Shown here: positions 9,132-17,506 of the stretch, in pieces
Layout: every line of letters begins with the position of its first letter
Numbering within the stretch: the stretch's first letter is position 1
NCBI GenBank assembly: GCA_963739375.1
Contig: CAVUAF010000014.1
Coordinates: 62,001-126,000, forward strand
DNA length: 64,000 nt
Source: CAVUAF01 sp963739375
GTDB lineage: Bacteria > Acidobacteriota > Terriglobia > Terriglobales > Acidobacteriaceae
Direction of reading: 5' to 3'
Program-made: the position numbers and the translations under genes
The notes under the pieces: generated by a model
The model's input: the letters and a program-made list of their open reading frames with translations, nothing else
The model's database searches: none
Told to the model about the DNA's origin: nothing

Positions 9132-9620
9132 ATGTCCCCGGCGATGTCCGACGATCTCACCACCCTCAGGGACGACATGACCGCCTTCATCGAAGGCCAC
9201 GGCATGCGCCGCTTCGCCGGCTTCGTCCACACCGACGATGTCCCCAACGTCATGTGGGACGCCGCCGACAATCCCGACGCCTGGAAGGACTTCGTCGAGC
9301 TCGCCAAGGCCGCCGGCGCCGCCTTCCTCACCATGAATGCCTTCGTCCTCGACCGCGAGGACCTCGACTGGATCATCGACTCCCTGCGTAACTCCCTCTA
9401 CGCCGAGTCCGACGAAGTCGACGAGGCCCGCTGGCTCAAGACCTATGTCGGCAAGACCGGCTTCCTTCAGCTCGGCTGGCCGCATCAGGGCGTCATGTTC
9501 GTCTATGAGACCAGCGCCGACTGGTACGACCGCTACCAGCGCCTCGCCGAAATGGCCGAGGAATGCGGCGGCATCTCCTTCGACCAGGCCGACCAGGACG
9601 ACGAAAAAGGCCCCTTCTAG
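9132..9620 (+). CDS. Conserved hypothetical acidic protein
   Basis: The product is a 162-aa soluble protein with no signal peptide or membrane segment. It is strongly acidic (DFVELAKAAGAAFLTMNAFV, DREDLDWIIDSLRNSLYAES) and ends in a D/E-rich tail, FDQADQDDEKGPF. A second ATG at 9144 (MSDDLTTLRD) is an equally good start. Codon use is like the flanking genes. I do not recognise the family. It is divergent from the DUF507 cluster and shares a 58-bp gap with it, so the two probably have back-to-back promoters. Confidence 0.7.
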   Translation: MSPAMSDDLTTLRDDMTAFIEGHGMRRFAGFVHTDDVPNVMWDAADNPDAWKDFVELAKAAGAAFLTMNAFVLDREDLDWIIDSLRNSLYAESDEVDEARWLKTYVGKTGFLQLGWPHQGVMFVYETSADWYDRYQRLAEMAEECGGISFDQADQDDEKGPF

Positions 9621-9621
9621 C

Positions 9622-9785
9622 AGCCGCCAATAGCCAGTAGCCAGCAGCCATTTCCTCGTCATCCTGAGCGAGCGCGAGTTCCGCTGCGCGGGACGAGCGC
9701 GAGTCGAAGGATCCCTATTGCACCCATGCCGCCGATCTCCGGCACTCCCCAATCGCAAATCACAAATCACCAATCGCAAATGTTG
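9622..9785. repeat. Word repeats and a TCATCCTGAGCG element upstream of recJ
   Basis: In order there are an AGCCAGTAGCC word run, one dispersed TCATCCTGAGCGAGCGCGAG...GTCGAAGGATCC element, and a CAAATCACAAATCACCAATC heptamer run that ends within 15 bp of the recJ start codon. Confidence 0.75.
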
Positions 9786-9797
9786 TACTCTCCCCGC

Positions 9798-11627
9798 ATG
9801 CGTTGGGACCTGCGGCCCGTGGACGATGCTGTCGCGCTTCCTCTCGCCGCCGCGCTCGGCCTGCCGCCGCTGGTGGCGCGCCTCCTCGTGCAGCGCGGCC
9901 TCACCACGCCCGAGGCGGCGCTGCCCTTCCTCCATCCTCGCCTCGAGCATCTCCACTCTCCCTACCTGATGCGCGGCATGGCCGCGGCCGTCGACCGCCT
10001 CTCCGCCGCCATCGCCCGCCGCGAGCCCGTCCTCATTTACGGCGACTACGACGTCGACGGCACCACCAGCGTCGTCATCCTCAAGACCGCCCTTGAACTC
10101 TGCGGCGGCGCCGCCGACTTCCACGTCCCGCACCGCATTCGCGAGGGCTACGGCATGCGCGACGAGGTCATCGAGCGCGCCGCGGCCGCCGGCGTCCGCC
10201 TCATCATCAGCGTCGACACCGGCATTCGCGCCTTCGCCGCCGCCCACACCGCCCGCCGCCTCGGCCTCGACCTCATTGTCACCGACCACCATCTTCCCGA
10301 AGCCGGCAGCCTCCCCGACGCGCTCGCCGTCCTCAATCCCAACCAGCCCGGCTGCGACTATCCCTGCAAGGCGCTGTGCGGCGCCGGAGTCGCCTTCAAG
10401 CTGGCGCAGGCGCTGCTCGAAAAAAACGGCCACGCCCGCCTCCTGCCCTCCTTCCTCAAGATGATCGCCATCGCCACCATCGCCGACGCCGTCCCCCTCA
10501 CCGGCGAGAACCGCGTCATCGCCAAGCTTGGACTCGGGGGCCTGCGCTCGCCGCGCAATCTCGGCCTGCGCGCCCTGCTGGAAGTTGCCGGGGTTGACCT
10601 CGCGCGCCCCCTCTCCGCCACCGACGTCGCTTTCCGTCTCGCCCCGCGCCTCAACGCCGCCGGCCGCATGGACGTTGCCCGCGACGTCATCGAGCTCTTC
10701 AGCGTCCGCGACCCGCTGCGCGCCCGCGAGCTTGCCGCCCGCCTCAACCAGCTCAACGCCGACCGCCAGCAGGAGGAGCAGCGCATCCTCGTCGAGATCG
10801 AGCAGCGCATCGCCGCCGACCCCGCGCTGCGCGATGCTTACTGCCTGGTCATCGACGGCGACGGCTGGCACCGCGGCGTCATCGGCATCTGCGCCACCCG
10901 CGTCGTTGAGCGCTTCCGCCGCCCCACCCTGGTCATCGCCCGCGACGAAGCCGGCCAGGCCCACGGCTCTGGCCGCTCCATCCCCAGCTTCCACCTGCTC
11001 GCCGCCCTCGAGTCCTGCCACCAGCTCTTCGAGCGCTTCGGCGGACATGCCCACGCCGTCGGCTTCGCGCTGCCCGCGGAGCGCGTCCCGGAACTCCGCG
11101 CCACCCTCGATGCCTACGCTCGCGCCCGCCTGACGCCCGCGGACTTCGAACCCGCGCTCGCTGTCGACGCCGAGCTCTCCCTCGCCGACATCAACGACGC
11201 CCTCTTCGACGCCCTCGCCCAGCTCGCGCCCTTCGGCGTCGCCAACCCCGAGCCCCTCTTCGCCACCCGCAACGCCCGCGTTCTCCTGCCCCCGCGCGTG
11301 CTCAAAGAGAAACACCTCAAGCTCCGCGTCGGACAAATGGTTTCTGGTGTAGCGCCGGCCGCCTCCGCTGGTGTAGCGCCGGCCGCCTCCGCTGGTGTAG
11401 CGCCGGCCGCCTCGGCCGGCGAGCCGACGACCGAAGACCGACGACCGAAGACTCGCTCCTTCGACGCTCTCGGCTGGCGCATGGCCGCCTTCCTCGCCGA
11501 GCACCCACTCGCTCCCGGCGATTCCCTCGACCTCGCCTTCCGCCTCGATCGCAACCACCATCCCGACTTCGGCGGCCTGCAGCTTGTCCTCTCCGACCTC
11601 CGCCCCACCGGCTATACTCCCGGGTAG
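9798..11627 (+). CDS. recJ: Single-stranded-DNA-specific exonuclease RecJ
   Basis: RecJ is a 5'-3' ssDNA exonuclease of the DHH superfamily acting in recombination and mismatch repair. The 609-aa protein has motif I DYDVDGTTS (about residue 82), the ISVDTGIR block, motif III TDHHLPE (about 161-167), a DHHA1 domain with GSGRSIPSFHLLAALE and GGHAHAVGF, and an OB-fold C-terminus. The ATG for MRWDLRPV was chosen because upstream codons are word repeat. At 11339-11458 (residues about 514-553) the OB region is interrupted in frame by three GVAPAASA repeats followed by GEPTTEDRRPKTRS, encoded by the same kinds of repeats found between genes. The LytTR regulator follows after 8 bp. Confidence 0.95.
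   Translation: MRWDLRPVDDAVALPLAAALGLPPLVARLLVQRGLTTPEAALPFLHPRLEHLHSPYLMRGMAAAVDRLSAAIARREPVLIYGDYDVDGTTSVVILKTALELCGGAADFHVPHRIREGYGMRDEVIERAAAAGVRLIISVDTGIRAFAAAHTARRLGLDLIVTDHHLPEAGSLPDALAVLNPNQPGCDYPCKALCGAGVAFKLAQALLEKNGHARLLPSFLKMIAIATIADAVPLTGENRVIAKLGLGGLRSPRNLGLRALLEVAGVDLARPLSATDVAFRLAPRLNAAGRMDVARDVIELFSVRDPLRARELAARLNQLNADRQQEEQRILVEIEQRIAADPALRDAYCLVIDGDGWHRGVIGICATRVVERFRRPTLVIARDEAGQAHGSGRSIPSFHLLAALESCHQLFERFGGHAHAVGFALPAERVPELRATLDAYARARLTPADFEPALAVDAELSLADINDALFDALAQLAPFGVANPEPLFATRNARVLLPPRVLKEKHLKLRVGQMVSGVAPAASAGVAPAASAGVAPAASAGEPTTEDRRPKTRSFDALGWRMAAFLAEHPLAPGDSLDLAFRLDRNHHPDFGGLQLVLSDLRPTGYTPG
11339..11458. repeat. Repeat insertion inside recJ (3x24 bp plus GACCGAA words)
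   Basis: Three copies of a 24-bp unit beginning GGTGTAGCGCCGGCCGCC are followed by GACGACCGAAGACCGACGAC heptamers. The stretch is in frame, adds about 40 residues and has no stop codon in the recJ frame. Confidence 0.85.
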
Positions 11628-11635
11628 CTCCCGCC

Positions 11636-12409
11636 ATGCCTCTTTCCACCATCATCGTCGACGACGAGCAGCTCGCCCGCGACGAGCTCGCTTACCTCCT
11701 GCAGTCGGTCGGCGACGTCCACGTTGTGGCCACCGGCAAGAATGGCCTGGAGGCCGTCGCCCTCATCCGCGAGCACAATCCCGACCTCGTCTTCCTCGAC
11801 GTCCAGATGCCCGGCCTCGACGGCTTCGGCGTCATCAAGAAGCTGGCCGAAAAAAAGCTTCCCTTGCCGCAGATCGTCTTCGCCACCGCCTACGATCAGT
11901 ACGCCGTCCAGGCCTTCGAGGTGAACGCGGTCGACTACCTGCTCAAGCCCTTCGACAAGAAGCGCGTCGAGCAGGCGGTACAGAAGGCGCTTCGCCGGCG
12001 CGCCGCCGCGCCCCCCTCCGCCGGCCGCCTCGACGCCCTCATCAAGACCTTCGAGGCCCGCCAGGCGCAGCAGAACAAGATCGTCGTCCGCTCCGCCGGC
12101 CGCCTCTTCCTCGTCGACCCCAAGGACATCTGCTTCGCCACCATCGAGGACGGCGTCATCACCGTGGTCACCCACGGCGTGCTCGAAGGCCAGTCCAACT
12201 GCCGTACCCTCGAAGAGCTGCTCGCCGCCCTCGACCCCGCCTTCTTCTGGCGCGCCCACCGCTCCTACCTCGTCAACATCAACCGCATCAAGGAAGTCGT
12301 CCCCTGGTTCAAGTCCTCCTACCAGCTGCGCATGGACGACAAGAAGCAGACCGAAGTCCCCGTCTCCCGCTCCCAGACCCGCCGCCTCCGCGAACTCTTC
12401 GGCCTCTGA
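11636..12409 (+). CDS. LytTR family response regulator
   Basis: The 257-aa protein has a CheY-like receiver, with acidic pocket DDE near residues 9-11, phosphoacceptor in LVFLDVQMPGLDG (about Asp54), TAYDQYAVQAF and the KPF lysine. A LytTR DNA-binding domain follows (KIVVRSAGRLFLVDPKDICF...WRAHRSYLVNINRIKEV). These regulators are activated by a sensor kinase and bind direct repeats upstream of envelope or signalling genes. It lies 8 bp after recJ and is probably co-transcribed. No partner kinase is in the window. Confidence 0.95.
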   Translation: MPLSTIIVDDEQLARDELAYLLQSVGDVHVVATGKNGLEAVALIREHNPDLVFLDVQMPGLDGFGVIKKLAEKKLPLPQIVFATAYDQYAVQAFEVNAVDYLLKPFDKKRVEQAVQKALRRRAAAPPSAGRLDALIKTFEARQAQQNKIVVRSAGRLFLVDPKDICFATIEDGVITVVTHGVLEGQSNCRTLEELLAALDPAFFWRAHRSYLVNINRIKEVVPWFKSSYQLRMDDKKQTEVPVSRSQTRRLRELFGL

Positions 12410-12419
12410 TCACGTGGGC

Positions 12420-12720
12420 GCCGTCATCCTGAGGGCGCTTAAAAAGAACAGGGTGTCATCCTGAGGGCGCTGATGTTGCGCCCGAAGGATCTCTGTATTC
12501 TGCCGCCCCACGACGCCGGTAGCACTCACCCACCCACTGGTTCCTACTGACAACTGAGAACTGGGAACTGAGAACTGCTCTCGAGCGCGAGTCGAAGGAT
12601 CCCTATGCCGCGTCCTCTGCCACACCGCCGGCGGCTTTTCAACGAAGAATGGGGACCCTCGTCCCCGAGTCGCAACGCGACGCCACCGGGTTGAGCCCGC
12701 CACGTCAGTGGCGGGAAAAT
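12420..12720. repeat. Cluster of TCATCCTGAG elements and AACTGAGA words
   Basis: Two close TCATCCTGAGGGCGCT elements, an AACTGAGAACTGGGAACTGA word run and a GCGCGAGTCGAAGGATCC element fill this gap. GCCCGCCACGTCAGTGGCGGG forms a hairpin near 12690-12715. No gene is seen. Confidence 0.7.
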
Positions 12721-12773
12721 CGGCGAGCAGGGGTTGCGCGTGCCGTGGGCACGGCACCAACCTCTTCGCGCCA

Positions 12774-12802
12774 ACAAAAAACGCCGGGCTTCCGCCCGGC
12801 GT
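12774..12802 (-). terminator. Intrinsic terminator of the FmdB-like gene
   Basis: Reading leftward, ACGCCGGGC-GGAA-GCCCGGCGT is followed by TTTTTTGTTGG, a standard stem plus U-run. It sits 17 bp past the stop codon of the zinc-ribbon gene. Confidence 0.85.
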
Positions 12803-12818
12803 CATGGCGATCTTGCGC

Positions 12819-12998
12819 TCAACTCTTTTTCGACGTGACCGCAAAAAACGCGGCCCACGCCTGTTCCACGTCTTTGCTGCCGCACTTCGGGCAGGCCATC
12901 TTCGCTTTGCCCGCCGCGTAGGTTTCATATTCCGCGAGCGTCAGCACCTTCTCGAACTGCTTCTTGCATGCGTGGCAAACATACTCATACACGGGCAT
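12819..12998 (-). CDS. FmdB-family zinc ribbon protein
   Basis: The 59-aa protein MPVYEYVCHACKKQFEKVLT...MACPKCGSKDVEQAWAAFFA has the FmdB/CxxC regulatory zinc-ribbon signature: an MPxYEYxCxxC start and a second CPxCGS knuckle. Four cysteines can bind one zinc. The family is often annotated as putative regulatory protein, with no defined reaction. The start was set at the conserved MPVYEY; longer in-frame starts read through repeats. A clean terminator follows. Confidence 0.9.
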   Translation of the reverse strand: MPVYEYVCHACKKQFEKVLTLAEYETYAAGKAKMACPKCGSKDVEQAWAAFFAVTSKKS

Positions 12999-12999
12999 T

Positions 13000-13726
13000 C
13001 GGACCCCCGCATTGCTGCGCCTCGATTCTAGTCCCCGCTTCCCCCGCCCGCCACCGCCGTCACAACCCACGGTGACGCCCGCCGGCTCCCTCTCTTGATT
13101 GTCATCCTGAGCGCGCCGGGGTCCCCATCGAGCCCGGGTTTGGCTTGATGCGGTGACAGAGCGAGGGATCTGCTGTTCTAAGCTTTTGCTCGAAACTCGA
13201 AACCCGAAACTCGAAACTTGTTTTCTTGTCATCCTGAGCGAGCGCGAGGGAGCGGATGCTCCTGAGCGCGAGTCGAAGGATCCCTACCCCGCCCAGCCCA
13301 CCCACGCTGCCAACCGCTTTCCAACCGGGAACGATCGTGAATCTTGGGGGTTGCCGCCTTCGCCCGCGTTCGCCGGAAGCACCGGGCGACCCCGGCTTTC
13401 CCTGGCACCTGTCCACTAGCAACTTCCGCAATGCCTTTCCTCGTGTCCTTTGTGCGCCCTTCGTGCCCTTTGTGTTCGCTCTTTCTAACTCCTCAACTGG
13501 CCACTGCTCCCGCCGCCCTCAATTCCGCGGTTCCGCAAATTCCGCACTTCCGCAATTCGGCAATTCGGCAGTGCTTTCTCCACACTCCCGCCCGCTTTCC
13601 CACAGACCTGCACCAACCCCCGGCATTGACCCCCGCCCCGCCCCGCCGTACCGTCGCCTTGCCAGCCCGCGGCCCAGGCCGACTCACAATTCCCGCGTTC
13701 GCGCCAGTGCCGCGCGGGAGGCGCAG
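13000..13726. repeat. Repeat-filled gap upstream of the nrdJ leader
   Basis: TCATCCTGAGC elements occur near 13100 and 13228, with GTCGAAGGATCCCTACCC near 13275. CGAAACC/CGAAACT words lie at 13190-13220, and short TTCCGCAATTCCG words at 13520-13570. The rest is pyrimidine-rich with no supportable gene. Confidence 0.6.
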
Positions 13727-13756
13727 TTCGAAGGTTATTCACAGAAAAGGTACAAT
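13727..13756 (+). promoter_or_regulatory. Sigma70-like promoter for the nrdJ leader RNA
   Basis: TTCGAA and TACAAT are separated by 18 bp. The -10 is one mismatch from consensus, while the -35 is weak. A structured RNA begins immediately downstream. Confidence 0.45.
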
Positions 13757-13762
13757 AGGTGG

Positions 13763-14038
13763 TGTAGGGGACTTGACAGCCCCAACCTACAGGCGTAAGT
13801 TGCCTCCCACTCAGGGCCCCTGCCGCGCCCGGTTTTGGAGCGGTGGGGTAACCTTCGCGACCGCAAGGTCGCTCTCTCGGGTGAGCGAATGGTACGCGCT
13901 GTCGCGCGCGGGCTATTCGCGAGGGTGCAAGCCGCGTTGCGGAGCCCTCGAAGAGATGCGGACCCCCGCCGAGGTGACGGAGATCCCAAAGTCGGCCCGC
14001 ACCATGGCCGTCTCACCTGCCGTGATAGCAGGGTTTTT
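13763..14038 (+). ncRNA. Structured leader RNA upstream of nrdJ (possible cobalamin-type riboswitch variant)
   Basis: About 275 bases fold into a series of good stems: TGTAGG/CCTACA (13763-13791), GCGACC-GCAA-GGTCGC (13857-13872), GCGAAT/ATTCGC (13885-13920), GAGGG/CCCTC (13921-13949), and AGGTGA with TCACCT near the end. The last stem, CCTGC/GCAGG with GTTTTTG (14016-14038), looks like an intrinsic terminator. A leader with its own promoter and a terminator before a gene suggests attenuation. GTGCAA, GCGGACCCCCGCC and a 3' ACCTGCC recall cobalamin riboswitch elements, which would suit a B12-dependent reductase. The hallmark GCCACTG was not found, so the class is unproven. Confidence 0.4.
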
Positions 14039-14168
14039 GCGGTGATCTGAGGCTGAGCGTACCGCCGTGCGCGGGCGCCCCGCTCTCAGCAGACGACGTC
14101 CGGCCCGTGCCGCGGCGCCGGCTGGACGCAGGTTTTTCTCAGGCTCGTTTCTTCGAGGAGGGTTTCCG

Positions 14169-17100
14169 ATGGCCGAAGTGACCCAGAAAGTTGCTGCCCA
14201 CGCCGCCACCACCGTTGTTTCTCCGGCCAGCCAGCCGGCGCGCACCTCCTCGAAGAAGGCCTCCGGCCTCTCCTTCCGCCGTTATTTCACCAAGCCGGGC
14301 ATCTCCCCCTACGACGAAGTCGAGTGGGAGCGCCGCACCGCGCAGATCACCGACGCCAAGGGCAACACCATCTTCGAGCAGCTCGACGTCGAGGTCCCCA
14401 AGGACTGGTCCATGACCGCTACGAACATCGTAGCCAGCAAGTACCTGCACGGCACGGTGGGGACCGACGAGCGCGAAACCGGCGCGCGGCAGCTGGTGGC
14501 GCGCGTCGCCGAAACCATTCGCGACTGGGGCCTGGACGCCGGCTACTTCCGCACGCCCGAAGATGCGGCCACCTTCCACGACGAACTCGTCCACCTGCTC
14601 ATCCAGCAGAAGATGGCGTTCAATTCCCCGGTGTGGTTCAACGTCGGCTGCGACCGCATCGAGCCCGATTCCGACGCCGCCAACTGGCATTGGAACCCGC
14701 AAACCCAGGCGGTCGAATTCGGCCGCACCGGTTACACCAGCCCGCAGTGTTCCGCCTGCTTCATCAACTCGGTGAAGGATTCGCTCGATTCCATCCTCAC
14801 CCTCGCCAAGACCGAGGGCATGCTCTTCAAGTGGGGTTCCGGCACGGGCACCAATCTCTCCCCGCTGCGCGGCTCCATGGAGAACCTGAGCGGCGGCGGC
14901 CAGGCCTCGGGCCCGCTGAGCTTCATGAAAGGCTTCGACGCCTTCGCCGGCGTCATCAAGTCCGGCGGCAAAACCCGCCGCGCCGCCAAGATGGTCATCC
15001 TCAACATCGACCACCCGGACATCGTGGAGTTCATCGAGTGCAAGGCGAAGGAAGAGGCCAAGGCGTGGGCGCTGGTCGAGCGCGGCTACGACGGCTCCTC
15101 GCCCGACTCCGAGGCTTACAACTCCATCTTCTTCCAGAACGCCAACAACTCGGTGCGCGTGACCGACGAATTCATGCAGGCGGTGGAGAGCGGCGCCGAT
15201 TTCTCCACCCGCGCCATCGGCGACGGCCACGTCATCAACACCTACCCGGCGCGCGACCTGCTGCGCCAGATCGCCGAAGCCACCTGGCAGTGCGGCGACC
15301 CGGGCATGCAGTTCGACACCACCATCAACCGCTGGCACACCTCCAAAAACACCGCCCGCATCAACGCCTCCAACCCCTGCAGCGAGTACATGTTTTTGGA
15401 TGACTCGGCGTGCAACCTGGCGTCGCTGAACCTGCTGAAGTTCGCGCCCAACGGGCAGTTTGACGTGGAGGCGTACCGCGCCGCGGTGGACATCACCATC
15501 ACCGCGCAGGAAATCCTGGTGGACAGCGCCAGCTACCCGACGCAGGCGATCGCGCGCAACTCGCACGACTACCGGCCGCTGGGGCTGGGCTACGCCAACC
15601 TGGGAGCGCTGCTGATGGCGGCGGGCCTGCCCTACGACTCGGACGCGGGGCGCGACTACGCCGCCGGCGTCACCGCCATCATGTGCGGCGAGGCGTACCT
15701 GCAATCGTCGCGCATCGCCGAGCAATGTCCGCCGCTGACCCCGGCCACGGAATTGGTGCGCGAGAGATTAGGAGTGGACGCGGGCGACTCGCCCGCGGAG
15801 CACATGCCGGGCAACGCCTGCCCGGGGTACTACCTGAACCGCGAGCCCTTCCTCGACGTCATCCGCATGCATCGCGCGTCGGTGAACAACATCGGGGCGA
15901 GCCTCGACACCGCGGCGGCCACCGCCTCGTCGTCGCTCACGCAACTGCCGCTGCTCATCGAGGCGGCGAAGGAGTGCTGGGACGAAGCGCTGGCGCACGG
16001 CGAGAAGCACGGATACCGCAACGCGCAGGTCACGGTGCTGGCGCCCACCGGGACCATCGGGTTCATGATGGATTGCGACACCACCGGGATCGAGCCCGAC
16101 CTGGCGCTCATCAAGTACAAGAAGCTGGTGGGCGGCGGCATGATCAAGATCGTGAACAACACCGTGCCCGCCGCGCTCTTCAAGCTCGGCTACAGCGGCG
16201 ACCAGACCAACGCCATCGTCAGCTACATTGACGCCACCGGCACCATCGAGGGGGCGCCGCACATCCGCGACGAGCACCTGGCGGTCTTCGATTGCAGCTT
16301 CAAGCCGGCCAAGGGGACGCGCTCCATCCACTACTCCGGGCACACGCGCATGATGGCGGCGGCGCAACCCTTCATCTCCGGGGCGATTTCCAAGACCGTG
16401 AACCTCCCCAACGAGGCCACGGTGGAGGAGATTTCCGAAGCCTACGTGCAGGCGTGGAAGCTGGGACTGAAGGCGGTGGCGATTTATCGCGACGGCTGCA
16501 AGAAGGCGCAGCCGCTGAGCGCCGCCGGGTCGAAGACGGCGTTGTCTTCTCCCGAAACTCGAAACGCGAAACTCGAAACTTCGTCGACGGTTCCCGTCGA
16601 CGAGTGCGAAGCGCCGCCGCGCGCCGTCCGCCACAAGCTGGCCGCGGAGCGCCTCTCCCTCACCCACAAGTTCAACATCGCGGGCCACGAGGGGTACATC
16701 ACGGTGGGGCTGTACAAGAACGGGCAGCCGGGCGAGCTCTTCATCACCATGGCCAAGGAAGGCTCGACGGTTTCAGGCTTGATGGACAGCTTCGCGCTCG
16801 CCATCAGCATGGCGCTGCAGCACGGGGTGCCGCTCAAGCTGCTGTGCGACAAGTTCGCGCACACCCGCTTCGAGCCCTCGGGGTGGACGCCGAATCCCGA
16901 CATTGGGTACGCCAAGTCGGTCATGGACTACATCTTCCGCTGGCTGGACCTGAAGTTCCTGCGCGGGCAGCAGCAACTGCTGTTCGATGGTCTGCGGCCG
17001 CGCGTCGGCGGTGAGCCCAACGGGGACTTCGACAGCCACGGGCCGAACGACGGCTCACTCGAAACTAGAAACTCGAAACTTGAAACTTCTTCCCGCGGCG

Positions 17101-17240
17101 TGGTGCACGCCGCCGACGCGCTCAAGGAACTCGTGGACATGGGCGACGCGCCCTCGTGCTCCGTCTGCGGCTCGATTATGACCAGGAATGGCTCGTGTTA
17201 CCGCTGCATGAGCTGTGGCAGCACGAGTGGCTGTTCGTAA
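14169..17240 (+). CDS. nrdJ: Adenosylcobalamin-dependent (class II) ribonucleoside-diphosphate reductase
   Basis: NrdJ reduces ribonucleotides to deoxyribonucleotides with a radical from adenosylcobalamin, so it works with or without oxygen. The 1023-aa protein carries SPQCSACFINS, GSGTGTNLSPLRGSMENLSGGG, the active-site loop NPCSEYMFLDDSACNLASLNL (about 399-420), APTGTIGFMMDCDTTGIEPD, and a C-terminal Cys-rich tail CSVCGSIMTRNGSCYRCMSC. The start MAEVTQKV was chosen for the GAGGAGGG ribosome site. Two in-frame blocks of CGAAACT-word repeat encode SSPETRNAKLETSS (about residue 793) and SLETRNSKLETSS (about 963), in linkers before and after the penultimate domain. Codon third positions change from C-rich to G-rich near 15400 within the gene. 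Confidence 0.97.
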   Translation: MAEVTQKVAAHAATTVVSPASQPARTSSKKASGLSFRRYFTKPGISPYDEVEWERRTAQITDAKGNTIFEQLDVEVPKDWSMTATNIVASKYLHGTVGTDERETGARQLVARVAETIRDWGLDAGYFRTPEDAATFHDELVHLLIQQKMAFNSPVWFNVGCDRIEPDSDAANWHWNPQTQAVEFGRTGYTSPQCSACFINSVKDSLDSILTLAKTEGMLFKWGSGTGTNLSPLRGSMENLSGGGQASGPLSFMKGFDAFAGVIKSGGKTRRAAKMVILNIDHPDIVEFIECKAKEEAKAWALVERGYDGSSPDSEAYNSIFFQNANNSVRVTDEFMQAVESGADFSTRAIGDGHVINTYPARDLLRQIAEATWQCGDPGMQFDTTINRWHTSKNTARINASNPCSEYMFLDDSACNLASLNLLKFAPNGQFDVEAYRAAVDITITAQEILVDSASYPTQAIARNSHDYRPLGLGYANLGALLMAAGLPYDSDAGRDYAAGVTAIMCGEAYLQSSRIAEQCPPLTPATELVRERLGVDAGDSPAEHMPGNACPGYYLNREPFLDVIRMHRASVNNIGASLDTAAATASSSLTQLPLLIEAAKECWDEALAHGEKHGYRNAQVTVLAPTGTIGFMMDCDTTGIEPDLALIKYKKLVGGGMIKIVNNTVPAALFKLGYSGDQTNAIVSYIDATGTIEGAPHIRDEHLAVFDCSFKPAKGTRSIHYSGHTRMMAAAQPFISGAISKTVNLPNEATVEEISEAYVQAWKLGLKAVAIYRDGCKKAQPLSAAGSKTALSSPETRNAKLETSSTVPVDECEAPPRAVRHKLAAERLSLTHKFNIAGHEGYITVGLYKNGQPGELFITMAKEGSTVSGLMDSFALAISMALQHGVPLKLLCDKFAHTRFEPSGWTPNPDIGYAKSVMDYIFRWLDLKFLRGQQQLLFDGLRPRVGGEPNGDFDSHGPNDGSLETRNSKLETSSRGVVHAADALKELVDMGDAPSCSVCGSIMTRNGSCYRCMSCGSTSGCS
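16551..16587. repeat. CGAAACT-word repeat inside nrdJ (first)
   Basis: CCGAAACTCGAAACGCGAAA followed by CTCGAAACTTCG is read in frame as PETRNAKLETS. It matches intergenic copies such as those at 13190 and 22020-22125. Confidence 0.9.
17058..17096. repeat. CGAAACT-word repeat inside nrdJ (second)
   Basis: CTCGAAACTAGAAACTCGAA followed by ACTTGAAACTTC is read in frame as LETRNSKLETS, nearly the same peptide as the first insertion 170 residues earlier. Confidence 0.9.
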
Positions 17241-17490
17241 AGCCATCCTGAGCCTGCCGAAGGGCGGCAGCACCAGCGGGTGCAGCTAGAACCTCAACGC
17301 AGAGCGCGCAGAGGCAGCGCGGAGAAGCGCAGGCCTTATTGAAAGGGCACGGTTTCAACCGTGCCGCAAACGGGATAGAAAAGAGCAGGGGGCTTTAGCC
17401 CCTGTGGGCCAGAGACGTAGAAGTTGAGTGTGACGCACTGTGAGGGGAGCACGGTACGCCGTGCTCCTTTTGTACTTGGACTTGTCACGG
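17241..17490. repeat. Dispersed hairpin repeats after nrdJ
   Basis: This gap holds GGGCACGGTTTCAACCGTGCC (17344-17365), GGGGGCTTTAGCCCC (17390-17402) and GGAGCACGGTACGCCGTGCTCC (17445-17466), all inverted repeats of the families seen elsewhere. CTCAACGCAGAGCGCGCAGA words lie near 17291. The last hairpin is followed by TTTT and may act as a terminator. Confidence 0.6.
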
Positions 17491-17506
17491 CGCAACGGAG
17501 GTTGAG

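Noticed and set aside
9093..11561. Long minus-strand open frame opposite recJ (822 codons)
   Set aside because: It mirrors the GC-rich codon pattern of recJ, has low-complexity composition and no recognisable domain.
13763..14038. RNase P RNA, tmRNA or SRP RNA as identity of the nrdJ leader
   Set aside because: None of the universally conserved sequences of these RNAs was found.
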